21,049 nt of DNA from HRBIN23 sp046294495 (GTDB lineage: Bacteria > Chloroflexota > Dehalococcoidia > Lucifugimonadales > HRBIN23), in the NCBI GenBank assembly GCA_046294495.1, contig JBKBKV010000032.1:1-21049 (forward strand), given 5' to 3'. Positions 7,571 to 14,007 of this stretch are shown here, piece by piece (the first letter of the stretch is position 1; each line of letters opens with the position of its first letter). The notes below the pieces were generated by a model, which saw only the letters and a program-made list of their open reading frames with translations, had not been told where the DNA came from and made no database searches. Position numbers and translations under genes: made by a program.

Positions 7571-7911
7571 ACCCCCCTCTTCAAGGTAGCCTCCCATTGC
7601 TCAAATAGTTCTTGCCCTACTGCATCGTCCTCTTTGCTTACCAGGGCGATGAGACGGCGCAGGAGGACTGGAAACTCCTGGGTATTCACATTTTGGCGCA
7701 GGTAATCCACCGCTTGGTGGGGGTCTATGGGCTGGAAGTCGTCTATCCAGAAGTCCTCGGCGAATTCCCGGGACATGGCGCGGATGACCTCGGCCCCCTG
7801 GTCGGTGGTGAGCACCTCCTCCCCCTCCGGGCCGAAGCGGATGTGCTCCACTACCTGAAGCACATCCAGGTCGTTGGGGCTGTTGCGCCAGAAAACGCGT
7901 AGACGCTTCAC
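7567..7911 (-). CDS. Hypothetical small acidic protein
   Basis: This 114-residue protein begins MKRLRVFWRNSPNDLDVLQ. It starts with GTG (7909-7911) preceded by AAGGAG at a 5-base distance on the minus strand, which is a strong site. It is soluble, with no signal peptide or membrane segment, and rich in Glu and Asp. Segments such as EVIRAMSREFAEDFWIDDF and AVDYLRQNV look helical and amphipathic. I do not recognise a family and assign no function. It is divergent from sppA with about 70 bases between the starts, so the two may share a control region. The codon pattern and ribosome binding site support a real gene; the frame opposite is a shadow. Confidence 0.75.
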   Translation of the reverse strand: MKRLRVFWRNSPNDLDVLQVVEHIRFGPEGEEVLTTDQGAEVIRAMSREFAEDFWIDDFQPIDPHQAVDYLRQNVNTQEFPVLLRRLIALVSKEDDAVGQELFEQWEATLKRGV

Positions 7912-7950
7912 GGAGGCTCCTTGAACATATGATGGGGTTATGTCCCTTCC

Positions 7951-7960
7951 ATTGTATACT
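7951..7960. promoter_or_regulatory. Overlapping divergent -10 elements between the small gene and sppA
   Basis: The sequence ATTGTATACT gives TATACT on the plus strand (7955-7960, towards sppA) and TACAAT on the minus strand (7956-7951, towards the unknown gene). Each matches five of six -10 positions. Neither has an evident -35. The AT-rich island stands out in GC-rich DNA. Because the two boxes overlap, polymerase could use only one direction at a time. Confidence 0.4.
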
Positions 7961-7982
7961 AAAGGCGGGCGGGAGGTGCATC

Positions 7983-8795
7983 ATGTTCTTCCCTCATCCC
8001 AGAGCGGGTCGTATCGCTCTCGTTGAACTGCACGGCGTTATTGGCGGAGGGGTGCGCCCCACGGTGCTGGAGCCCCTTCTGGAGGCGGTGCGGCGTGCGC
8101 GGTGGCTTCGGGCGCTGGTGCTGGACATCAACTCCCCTGGGGGGTCGGCAGGGGCTTCAGACCTGCTCTACCGCAAGGTAAAGTCCATCGCCCAGAAGAA
8201 GCCGGTGGTGGCCTTCATTCGGGAGACGGGGGCCTCTGGGGCCTACTACATCGCCTGCGCCGCCCACCGCATCGTGGCCTCCCCGGCGGCGGTGGTAGGC
8301 TCCATCGGTGTCCTTTCTGCCCACCCGGTGGTGGAGGCCCTCCTGCAACGGTGGGGTGTGCAGGTGGGGATCTACAAAGGGGGGCGTCTAAAGGATATGG
8401 GAAGCCCCTGGCGTCAGCCCACGGACGAGGAGCGGGCGAAACTACAGGGCCTGGTAGATGATTTTTATAACCTTTTCCTGAGCGTGGTGGCCGAGGGGAG
8501 GAAGATGGACCTGGCGCGAGTGCAGGAGGTAGCCACCGGTGAGCCTTTCCTGGCCCAGCGGGGAAAAGAGTTGGGGCTGATTGACGAGGTGGGCGACCAG
8601 GAACGCGCCCTGGAGACGGCTGCGCAGATGGCAGGGATACGGCGGCGTGTGGTTACTTTGCGCCCACACCGCCCCCTGTTGGCGCGCCTCTTCCGACCAG
8701 CAGGAGAGGCGCTGGTGGGCAGTGTGTGGGAGGCGCTGGAGGCACGCCTTTGGCAGAGCACCCTGCCGTCTTTTCGGTGGCTGTTGTGGCCATAG
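7983..8795 (+). CDS. sppA: S49 family signal peptide peptidase, short SppA type
   Basis: A Ser/Lys-dyad peptidase of the ClpP/crotonase fold; the family degrades cleaved signal peptides and membrane-protein fragments. The 270-residue protein matches short SppA (Bacillus type): VLDINSPGGSAGASDLLY, then GASGAYYIACAAHRIVASP with nucleophile Ser85, then KGGRLKDMGSPWR with general-base Lys137. The Ser-Lys spacing of 52 equals that of B. subtilis SppA. The ATG at 7983 is chosen for GGGAGGTG four bases upstream; an earlier ATG at 7929 lies before the probable promoter. The product starts at the catalytic domain (RIALVELHGVIGG) and lacks the N-terminal membrane anchor of its Bacillus relative. The C-terminus (LARLFRPAGEALVGSVW and beyond) is amphipathic and Trp-rich and might associate with membrane. 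Confidence 0.92.
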   Translation: MFFPHPRAGRIALVELHGVIGGGVRPTVLEPLLEAVRRARWLRALVLDINSPGGSAGASDLLYRKVKSIAQKKPVVAFIRETGASGAYYIACAAHRIVASPAAVVGSIGVLSAHPVVEALLQRWGVQVGIYKGGRLKDMGSPWRQPTDEERAKLQGLVDDFYNLFLSVVAEGRKMDLARVQEVATGEPFLAQRGKELGLIDEVGDQERALETAAQMAGIRRRVVTLRPHRPLLARLFRPAGEALVGSVWEALEARLWQSTLPSFRWLLWP

Positions 8796-8843
8796 GAGAC
8801 GCTAGGCGCTTGTTACAGGTATGGTTGGCAGAAGGTAAAAGCC

Positions 8844-9593
8844 CTACTTCCAGAAGCGCTCTTCCTTTACCTTCCAGCCCTGAGGGGTAAAGCGTGCCCT
8901 CACATTCTCAATCATCCCCGGGTGGCCGCAGGCGTAGATAAGGGTGTCCTGCGGTGAGAGGCTCCACCGCTGGAGATAGTCGCCCACGATAAGGTTCACA
9001 CGCCCCGTTTGGCCGCGCCAGCCTTTGTTGCGCTCCTCCAGGGGGCGGCTCACCGTAGGAATATAAACGATCCAGTCGGGATGCTGGCGGGCATACTCCC
9101 CCAGTTCCTTGTCGTAAGCGAACTCGTCGTGGTAACTGGCCCCCTGCAAGATGAAGAAGCGATGTCCGGTATGCTTCTGATACAGGTAGTCTCGCAGGAT
9201 GCTTACATAGGGGACGACCCCCGTAACGGTGGCGACCATCACATGGTTTCGCCACTTCGGCTCAAAGGTGAAAATGCCCTTGGCCCGAGGGCGAATGGAG
9301 ACCTGGGAGCCTTCCCTCAGCTTATAGAGGCGTGGCGTCAACTCCCCGTGGGGCACCAGTTCAATGAACAGTTCAAGGTAAGGTTCGTGGGGGGCAGAGA
9401 CGATGGAGTAGGCCCGCTCAATGCCCTCTAGCCCTATGGTGCAGTATTGGCCAGGCTTGAAGATAAAGGGGACTTCAGGCTGGAGCCAAATTTTCCATAA
9501 GTCGGGCGTAAGGTCCTCGCGCCGGACAATGGTGGCTTTGGGGAGGGCGATTGGGAGCCGTGGGGGCTTTGATACGACGACTTCGTCAACCAT
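8844..9593 (-). CDS. Ferredoxin-NADP reductase-like FAD/NAD(P) oxidoreductase
   Basis: This 249-residue protein resembles bacterial Fpr (E. coli 248 residues), which moves electrons between NADPH and ferredoxin or flavodoxin. The N-terminal FAD barrel has FKPGQYCTIGLEG and the flavin motif RAYSIVSAP, then ELTPRLYKLREG. The nucleotide domain has TGVVPYVSILRDYL (the GTGxxP-like loop, slightly degenerate), PTVSRPLEERNKGWRGQTGR and IYACGHPGMIENVRARF. The C-terminus ends in an aromatic (RFWK), as in Fpr, where it stacks on the flavin. I chose the ATG at 9593 because AGGAG (9600-9604) is six bases upstream and the likely promoter (9664-9691) lies inside the longer frame that starts at 9698. It converges on sppA with 48 bases between stops and no clear terminator. 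Its electron partner is unknown. Confidence 0.88.
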   Translation of the reverse strand: MVDEVVVSKPPRLPIALPKATIVRREDLTPDLWKIWLQPEVPFIFKPGQYCTIGLEGIERAYSIVSAPHEPYLELFIELVPHGELTPRLYKLREGSQVSIRPRAKGIFTFEPKWRNHVMVATVTGVVPYVSILRDYLYQKHTGHRFFILQGASYHDEFAYDKELGEYARQHPDWIVYIPTVSRPLEERNKGWRGQTGRVNLIVGDYLQRWSLSPQDTLIYACGHPGMIENVRARFTPQGWKVKEERFWK

Positions 9594-9663
9594 CAGCATC
9601 TCCTCTCTGATTACGCCCCTGCGCGTGGGCTTGAAGCACAGGGGTGTGCCCTCCTTGTATTTA

Positions 9664-9691
9664 ATAATAGCATACGGCGCTGTTCGGACAA
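9664..9691 (-). promoter_or_regulatory. Promoter for the ferredoxin-NADP reductase-like gene
   Basis: On the minus strand, TTGTCC (9691-9686) is followed after 16 bases by TATTAT (9669-9664). Transcription would start near 9657, downstream of the alternative ATG at 9698. This supports the shorter protein start and leaves a leader of about 60 bases. Confidence 0.5.
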
Positions 9692-9699
9692 GGGCCATG

Positions 9700-9868
9700 T
9701 GGCCCCTTTCCGGCTCTTTTCGTCGCCGAGCCCGGGAGGCGCTTATCTACGAGCGGGGGTGGGCTATGGTGGCTTAGGGGCTTCTGGCCTGCCGGGGGGG
9801 CATCCGCCACTTCGTCATGCACCCACGCCCTGCTCAATGGCCAGGTGGAGCGTGTTCAGCGGTCCTCA
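9700..9868. other. Non-coding stretch between the reductase promoter and the tRNA promoter
   Basis: I see no supported gene here. The only structure noted is a short hairpin, GGGCCA/TGGCCC (9692-9697 with 9700-9705), at its left edge. The open frames crossing it are low-complexity shadows without ribosome binding sites. Confidence 0.5.
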
Positions 9869-9898
9869 TTGACACCCCTGGGAGACAGGCCATAAGAT
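9869..9898 (+). promoter_or_regulatory. Promoter for tRNA-Phe
   Basis: A perfect TTGACA (9869-9874) is followed, after 18 bases, by TAAGAT (9893-9898); CATAAG at 16 bases is the alternative -10. The tRNA begins at 9908, a few bases past the predicted start point, so the tRNA appears to have its own strong promoter. Confidence 0.6.
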
Positions 9899-9907
9899 GG
9901 AAAAGGG

Positions 9908-9979
<72 letters not shown>

Positions 9980-10173
9980 CTTATGGCGAGGGGCTTTTGC
10001 TCTCCCACAAAGGCTAGATAGTTGCAGTTGCCCCCTTACCGCAGCGGGGTGCGCGTGCCTTGGGCCAGTGGAGCGTTTGTGTTGGGCATATTCCTGGCTG
10101 GTTCATTCCTCGTGGCTTCACCCGGGTGTGAATCAACGAACCGCCGCATGTGCCGTTCAGGGGGTGGGTGGGT
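9980..10173 (+). other. Spacer between tRNA-Phe and the phosphatase gene
   Basis: No gene or clear terminator is seen. A 10-base palindrome CACCCGGGTG (10119-10128), within the near-palindrome TTCACCCGGGTGTGAA, could be an operator. A frame from 10022 contains a hydrophobic stretch ending in a lipobox-like VASPGC, but it has no good ribosome binding site and runs into the phosphatase gene in another frame, so it is not called. Confidence 0.35.
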
Positions 10174-10947
10174 ATGGCTTCTGCGCGACTGTCCTGGGGC
10201 GAAGCCCACGACCAGGGGCCTCGCCCCTCCGACGAGGACGCGTGGTGCCTGATTCCCGACTTTGGAGGAAAGCGCCACACCCTCTTTGCGGCGGTGTTTG
10301 ATGGTCACGGCGGGGCAGAGGCGGCGCGCCTGGCAGCCTACTTCCTGCCGCGTCAACTGGAAGCCCTAGCCTCCGGCCCCGCGCAGGATGCTGAAGAATT
10401 GCGCCAGGCCCTTATCCGCGCCTATGAAGACACCTCTGCTTACCTGCGAAATAGGACCCAGTCCGGCACCACCGCTGCCACAGTGTGGGTTACGCCCTAT
10501 GGCCTCTGGTATGCCCATGTGGGCGATACCCGCATCGTCCTGGTGCAGAGGGGAGAGGTAAAGCGCCTGACCCGCGACCATAAAGTGCTGGATAGCCAAG
10601 AGTTTGCCCGTTTGAAAGCGCTGGGTGCCCAGTTCTGGGGGCCGTATGTGGTGCTCCCCGATGGGAGGGGGTTAGCGGTGGCCCGTGCCCTGGGCGACCC
10701 CGCCTTCGCCCGCTTCGTCATCCCTACCCCCGAAGTGGGCTTTCTGCGACCACCCTTTGAGGGGATGACGCTGGTGATAGCGTGCGATGGGCTGTGGGAT
10801 GTGCTCGCGGACGAGGAGGCGGGGGCTATGGCCACACAGTGGGATGACCCCAAACAGGCAGCCCAGGCGCTGGTGGGCAAGGCACTAGCGCGGGGCACCA
10901 CGGACAATGTTACGGTTATCGTGGTGCGCATAAGCGACCCACCATAA
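10174..10947 (+). CDS. PP2C (PPM)-type Ser/Thr protein phosphatase, stand-alone catalytic domain
   Basis: This metal-dependent phosphatase removes phosphate from Ser/Thr of proteins made by Hanks-type kinases. The 257 residues are only the catalytic domain, with all usual motifs in order: RPSDEDAW (Asp22), VFDGHGG (Asp43), SGTTAA (98-102), AHVGDTR, LTRDHK, VARALGD, ACDGLWD (Asp205) and TTDNVTVIVV (Asp244). The four Asp are the expected metal ligands. There is no membrane segment or sensor domain. I chose the ATG at 10174, which has a GGGGGTGGG tract upstream, over a GTG at 10150 with no ribosome binding site. No partner kinase or FHA protein lies nearby. The DGLWD and DNVTV forms are close to eukaryotic-style PPM enzymes. 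A hairpin terminator follows five bases after the stop. Confidence 0.93.
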   Translation: MASARLSWGEAHDQGPRPSDEDAWCLIPDFGGKRHTLFAAVFDGHGGAEAARLAAYFLPRQLEALASGPAQDAEELRQALIRAYEDTSAYLRNRTQSGTTAATVWVTPYGLWYAHVGDTRIVLVQRGEVKRLTRDHKVLDSQEFARLKALGAQFWGPYVVLPDGRGLAVARALGDPAFARFVIPTPEVGFLRPPFEGMTLVIACDGLWDVLADEEAGAMATQWDDPKQAAQALVGKALARGTTDNVTVIVVRISDPP

Positions 10948-10951
10948 GAAA

Positions 10952-10982
10952 GCAGGGGGCAAGGGTTTCCCTTGCCCCCTGC
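10952..10982. terminator. Hairpin between the convergent phosphatase gene and the SDR operon
   Basis: A perfect 14-bp GC-rich stem (10952-10965 with 10969-10982) closes a 3-base TTT loop. It lies between the stop of the phosphatase gene and the stop of the leftward SDR operon (11001), so it can serve both. No T-run follows on either strand. Confidence 0.7.
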
Positions 10983-11000
10983 AGGCTGGTTTCCTCCTCG

Positions 11001-11984
11001 TTACGAGGCGGGAGCCGGCGCTTGCGCCGTTGGGGCGGGCTGGCCGGTGGGCTGGGGTGGGGGCTGAGGTGGAGCCGGGTTCACCAGGTCCATCCCCAGG
11101 GCCTGGGGGAAGAGCATAGCGATTTCCTCCACCGTCCAGCGCCCGCCGCCTGGGCGTCGCAGTTCCTTCACCACCTGAGGGTTGTTCATCAGTCCTACGA
11201 TGTTGCCTGCGACATGGAAGATCTGCCCGTTCACATGGGCGGCCTCATCGGAGGCCAGCCAGACCACTACCTCGGCTACCGCTTCGGGTGGACGGGGGAA
11301 GGTGCGGGGGACAACGGTGCTGGAGGAGAGGATCCCCCGCTGAGCGCGCAACTGGCGAGCGCTCTCGGGCACCGTTTGGGTCATGCGGGTCTCGGCACCC
11401 GGGGAGATTACATTGCAGGTGATGCCATACCGCCCCAGGTCGCGGGCGATAACGCGGGTGAAGCCGGCGATGCCGTCTTTGGCGGCGCCGTAGTTGGCCT
11501 GCCCCGAGTTCCCCCACAGGCCGGAGACCGAGGAGAAGGTGATAATGCGCCCGTAGCGCTTCTGGCGCATCACAATAGAAGCATACTTCACCACGGTGAA
11601 GGTGCCCTTCAGGTGGGTGGCGATGACGGCGTCCCACTCCTCCTCGGTCATGTTGAAGATCATCCGGTCCCGTAGGATGCCGGCCGGCGTTACCAGGATG
11701 TCAATGGTGCCGAAGTTGTCCAGGGCGGTCTTGATAATTTTCTCCCCGCCCTGCATAGTGGCTACTGATTCAAAGTTGGGGACGGCGACCCCACCCTGCG
11801 AGCGGATGAGGTCCGCCACCTCCTGGGCTGGAGCCTGGGAGAAGCCGGTGCCGTCTACTGCCACGCCTGGGTCGTTGACCACCACCTTGGCTCCGTGCTT
11901 GGCCAGAGCCAGGCACACTGCGCGGCCGATGCCCCGGCCTCCCCCTGTAACCACTGCAACCTTTCCCTCCAGAAGCCTTGCCAT
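11001..11984 (-). CDS. MFE-2-like short-chain dehydrogenase with Pro-rich tail (paralogue 1, promoter-distal)
   Basis: This NAD(P)-binding SDR resembles the dehydrogenase part of peroxisomal multifunctional enzyme type 2 (HSD17B4), which oxidises (3R)-hydroxyacyl-CoA. It shows the cofactor loop TGGGRGIG (13-20), NDPG at the end of the second strand, AGILRDR, THLKGTF (family-typical His where most SDRs have Asn), Ser152, and Tyr165/Lys169 in GNSGQANYGAAK. The usual NNAG is TPAG. The core is followed at about residues 240-300 by a short helical piece around WTVEEIAMLFPQAL, then a low-complexity tail of Pro, Gln, Ala and Thr starting NPAPPQPPP (327 residues in all). The ATG at 11984 has AAAGGAG four bases upstream. 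It is the last gene of the operon, 21 bases after paralogue 2. The substrate is unknown; the acyl-CoA role is inferred from family and neighbours. Confidence 0.88.
   Translation of the reverse strand: MARLLEGKVAVVTGGGRGIGRAVCLALAKHGAKVVVNDPGVAVDGTGFSQAPAQEVADLIRSQGGVAVPNFESVATMQGGEKIIKTALDNFGTIDILVTPAGILRDRMIFNMTEEEWDAVIATHLKGTFTVVKYASIVMRQKRYGRIITFSSVSGLWGNSGQANYGAAKDGIAGFTRVIARDLGRYGITCNVISPGAETRMTQTVPESARQLRAQRGILSSSTVVPRTFPRPPEAVAEVVVWLASDEAAHVNGQIFHVAGNIVGLMNNPQVVKELRRPGGGRWTVEEIAMLFPQALGMDLVNPAPPQPPPQPTGQPAPTAQAPAPAS
11586..11659 (-). repeat. 74-base identical block shared by the two SDR genes (copy 1)
   Basis: This stretch is identical base for base to 12558-12631 in the neighbouring paralogue, including third codon positions. 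It codes for the segment around FNMTEEEWDAVIATHLKGTF. The flanks differ at synonymous and non-synonymous sites, so the block is more conserved than the genes as a whole. Confidence 0.9.
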
Positions 11985-12005
11985 AGTGCTCCTTTCTCCC
12001 TGGGG

Positions 12006-12956
12006 CTACCTGCTGGGTTGTGCGGGGGCCGGCTGCGGGGGCTGGGGGGGCGCCGGGTTCACCAGGCCTTTGGCCAGGGTCTTGGGCAAAACCTCCCGCA
12101 GTTCCTCCACCGTCCAGTAGCCCGTGGGTTTGTAGATCGTTTTTATAAGGCGAGGTTGGGACATCAGGGCGATGGTGTCGCCATACACCAGGAAGACCTG
12201 GCCGTTGATATTGGCGGCGAAGTCGCTAGCCAAGTAGGCAACGAAGGGGGCTATGTCCTCTGGCTGCCACTGGGAGATGCCCTCTTCCTCTTCAATGCCG
12301 GCGATACCCCGCTGGGCGCGGATTTGGCGCGCTGCCTCTGGCACGCCAGCGGTCATGCGCGTAAGGGCGCGAGGGGCGATGGAGTTGGCAGTAACACCGT
12401 AGCGCCCCATGTCTCGTGCCACCACCTTGGTGAAGCCGGCGATGCCCGACTTGGCGGCGCCGTAGTTGGCCTGCCCCGAGTTGCCCACCAGCCCCGATTC
12501 AGAGCTGAAGGTGATGATACGCCCCGACCTCTGCTGGCGGAAGATAACGCAGGCAGGCTTCACCACGGTGAAGGTGCCCTTCAGGTGGGTGGCGATGACG
12601 GCGTCCCACTCCTCCTCGGTCATGTTGAAGACCATCCGGTCCCGCAGGATGCCTGCGCAGGTAACCACGATATCCAGTTTCCCGAAGTTGTTCAGGGCGG
12701 CCTTGATAATGTTCTCTCCGCCCTGCATGGTGGCCACACTGTCGTAACTGGCCACCGCCTGCCCGCCCGCCTTGCGGATTTCCGCCACTACTTCATCGGC
12801 CACAGCGGTGGTGCCGCCGGTGCCATCCACATTTACGCCGGGGTCGTTCACCACCACCTTGGCACCCTCCTGGGCGAAGAAGAGGGCCACCGCACGCCCG
12901 ATGCCCCGGCCCGCTCCGGTAATCACTGCCACCTTGTCTTTTAGGGTGTCTGCCAT
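12006..12956 (-). CDS. MFE-2-like short-chain dehydrogenase with Pro-rich tail (paralogue 2)
   Basis: A 316-residue paralogue of the next gene, in the same subfamily as the HSD17B4 dehydrogenase domain. TGAGRGIG (14-21) binds the cofactor; NDPGVNVDGTG, TCAGILRDR, THLKGTF, Ser152 and Tyr165/Lys169 in GNSGQANYGAAK follow with the same numbering as paralogue 1. NNAG is replaced by TCAG. After the core come WTVEELREVLPKTL and a Pro/Gln/Ala tail (NPAPPQPPQPAPAQPSR). The loop after the active site (GIAGIEEEEGISQWQPED) differs most from paralogue 1 and would face the substrate, so the two may handle different acyl chains or form a heteromer; both are inference. AAGGAGGT precedes the ATG. It lies 58 bases after the MaoC gene in the same direction. 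Confidence 0.88.
   Translation of the reverse strand: MADTLKDKVAVITGAGRGIGRAVALFFAQEGAKVVVNDPGVNVDGTGGTTAVADEVVAEIRKAGGQAVASYDSVATMQGGENIIKAALNNFGKLDIVVTCAGILRDRMVFNMTEEEWDAVIATHLKGTFTVVKPACVIFRQQRSGRIITFSSESGLVGNSGQANYGAAKSGIAGFTKVVARDMGRYGVTANSIAPRALTRMTAGVPEAARQIRAQRGIAGIEEEEGISQWQPEDIAPFVAYLASDFAANINGQVFLVYGDTIALMSQPRLIKTIYKPTGYWTVEELREVLPKTLAKGLVNPAPPQPPQPAPAQPSR
12558..12631 (-). repeat. 74-base identical block shared by the two SDR genes (copy 2)
   Basis: This is the second copy of the block at 11586-11659, in the same orientation, about 970 bases away. A second identical stretch of about 32 bases lies over the YGAAK catalytic region of both genes. Confidence 0.9.
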
Positions 12957-13014
12957 CCTGTATGACCTCCTTATGCTGAGCAGGGGTTGGTATCCCTAGC
13001 CCTCCGTCGGCGCT

Positions 13015-13461
13015 CTACTCACCCAGGGGATTAGTGCGGCTGGGGAGAATCACCGTAGCCGAGCCTGGGGTGGTGCGCTCCCCTTTGCCGTTCTCTATCC
13101 AAATTTCGCACTCTACATAGTGCTTCCCGTCCTGCACATACTTCCTGGTAACCCTCCCCTTAGCTGTTATGGTATCGCCGGGCACATCCATGCCCCGATA
13201 CTGGCAGGAGAGTTTCTTCAAGGTGCCGTATTCGCCGATCCAGTCCGTTACCAGTTGGCCGAGCCAGGCGTTCTTCAGCGCCCCGTGGATGATAACCCCT
13301 GGCAGGCCATTGTTCAGGGCGAAGTCTTTATCGTAGTGAATCTGGTAGAAGTCCCCCGATGCCCCGGCGTATTTGACCAACTGTTGTGTAGTGGGGTGTT
13401 TCACCAGCGGGGGAATCTCCTGTCCCTCGGTTACATCCTCCCAGTAGATCACCTTGCCCAT
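13015..13461 (-). CDS. MaoC-like (R)-specific enoyl hydratase/dehydratase with catalytic Asp/His
   Basis: A single hot-dog domain of 148 residues of the MaoC/hydratase-2 class, which adds water to trans-2-enoyl-CoA (or removes it) to give the (R)-3-hydroxy form. The family motif reads GASGDFYQIHYDKDFA. Asp37 and His42 keep the catalytic D-x4-H spacing, while the usual Asn-Pro between them is Tyr-Gln. GLPGVIIHGALKNAWLG is the following conserved helix region. The N-terminus (YWEDVTEGQEIPPLVKHPT) is typical of HadB/MaoC subunits. The ATG at 13461 has AGGAGGTG immediately upstream. It is the only one of the three hot-dog proteins in the operon with the His, so it is the likely active subunit, partnered by one or both of the upstream gene products. 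Confidence 0.87.
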   Translation of the reverse strand: MGKVIYWEDVTEGQEIPPLVKHPTTQQLVKYAGASGDFYQIHYDKDFALNNGLPGVIIHGALKNAWLGQLVTDWIGEYGTLKKLSCQYRGMDVPGDTITAKGRVTRKYVQDGKHYVECEIWIENGKGERTTPGSATVILPSRTNPLGE

Positions 13462-13509
13462 AGCACCTCCTGCGCTTTGGCGTCTTTCCTGGCCGTGTTG
13501 GTAACGCCC

Positions 13510-13962
13510 CTAGTAGGCTATGCCTGTGGCACGCTGGGTTGCCACAACCTGGCCGAACTGGTTGGTGTAGATGATCTCTCGGGTTAGGAAGAGCATAGGC
13601 CCTAAACGCCCTTCCCGCAGGCGCACATCCGCCAGCCGCTGGACAACAGTGATGCGGTCGCCGGGGCGGATAGGGACGAAATACTCCCAATCGCTCCCAC
13701 CGTCCAGGCGTCGGTGAAGGGGCACTTCCGGCAGAGGGAGGGGGCTAGGCTGGAAAGCCCGAAGGAAGGTGGGAGGGGCAATGAGGCCCCCGTAGCGGGT
13801 GTGGCGCGCCGCCGCTTCATCGTTGAAAACCGGGTTGGGGTCGCCAATGGCCTCGGCGAAACGGCGGATATGCCCAGCCTCTACCTCATAAGTTACAGGT
13901 TGCGACTGGCCTCCCACCGCCTTTTGGAGGGCTTCAACTGCTGTCTGCACCTGTGTAGCCAC
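13510..13962 (-). CDS. HadA-like hot-dog (FAS1-like dehydratase) protein, second gene of operon
   Basis: A 150-residue single hot-dog protein of the N-terminal MaoC/FAS1-like dehydratase group. It shows GHIRRFAEAIGDPNPVFNDE, RYGGLIAPPTFLRAF, WEYFVPIRPGDRITV and IIYTNQFGQVVATQRATGI. Asp41 of the motif is present, but the position of the catalytic His is Phe46, as expected of the HadA-type partner that shapes the acyl channel without doing catalysis. I chose the GTG at 13962 because AAGGAGG lies six bases upstream; the frame extends six codons further to an AGG-rich segment that is the ribosome binding site itself. It is a close paralogue of the upstream gene, and 48 bases separate it from the MaoC gene. 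Confidence 0.85.
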   Translation of the reverse strand: MATQVQTAVEALQKAVGGQSQPVTYEVEAGHIRRFAEAIGDPNPVFNDEAAARHTRYGGLIAPPTFLRAFQPSPLPLPEVPLHRRLDGGSDWEYFVPIRPGDRITVVQRLADVRLREGRLGPMLFLTREIIYTNQFGQVVATQRATGIAY

Positions 13963-14007
13963 GGCTTTCCTCCTTCTCACCCTTGAGGTGCGCCAGTAGA
14001 CCCCAGG

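Noticed and set aside
8844..9698. Longer form of the ferredoxin-NADP reductase-like protein starting at 9698
   Set aside because: The extra 35 residues do not resemble the family, and the best promoter lies inside them. An AAGGGG before 9698 keeps a small doubt.
10022..10252. Open frame with a hydrophobic stretch and lipobox-like VASPGC
   Set aside because: It has no ribosome binding site, its C-terminal part is low-complexity, and it overlaps the phosphatase gene in another frame.
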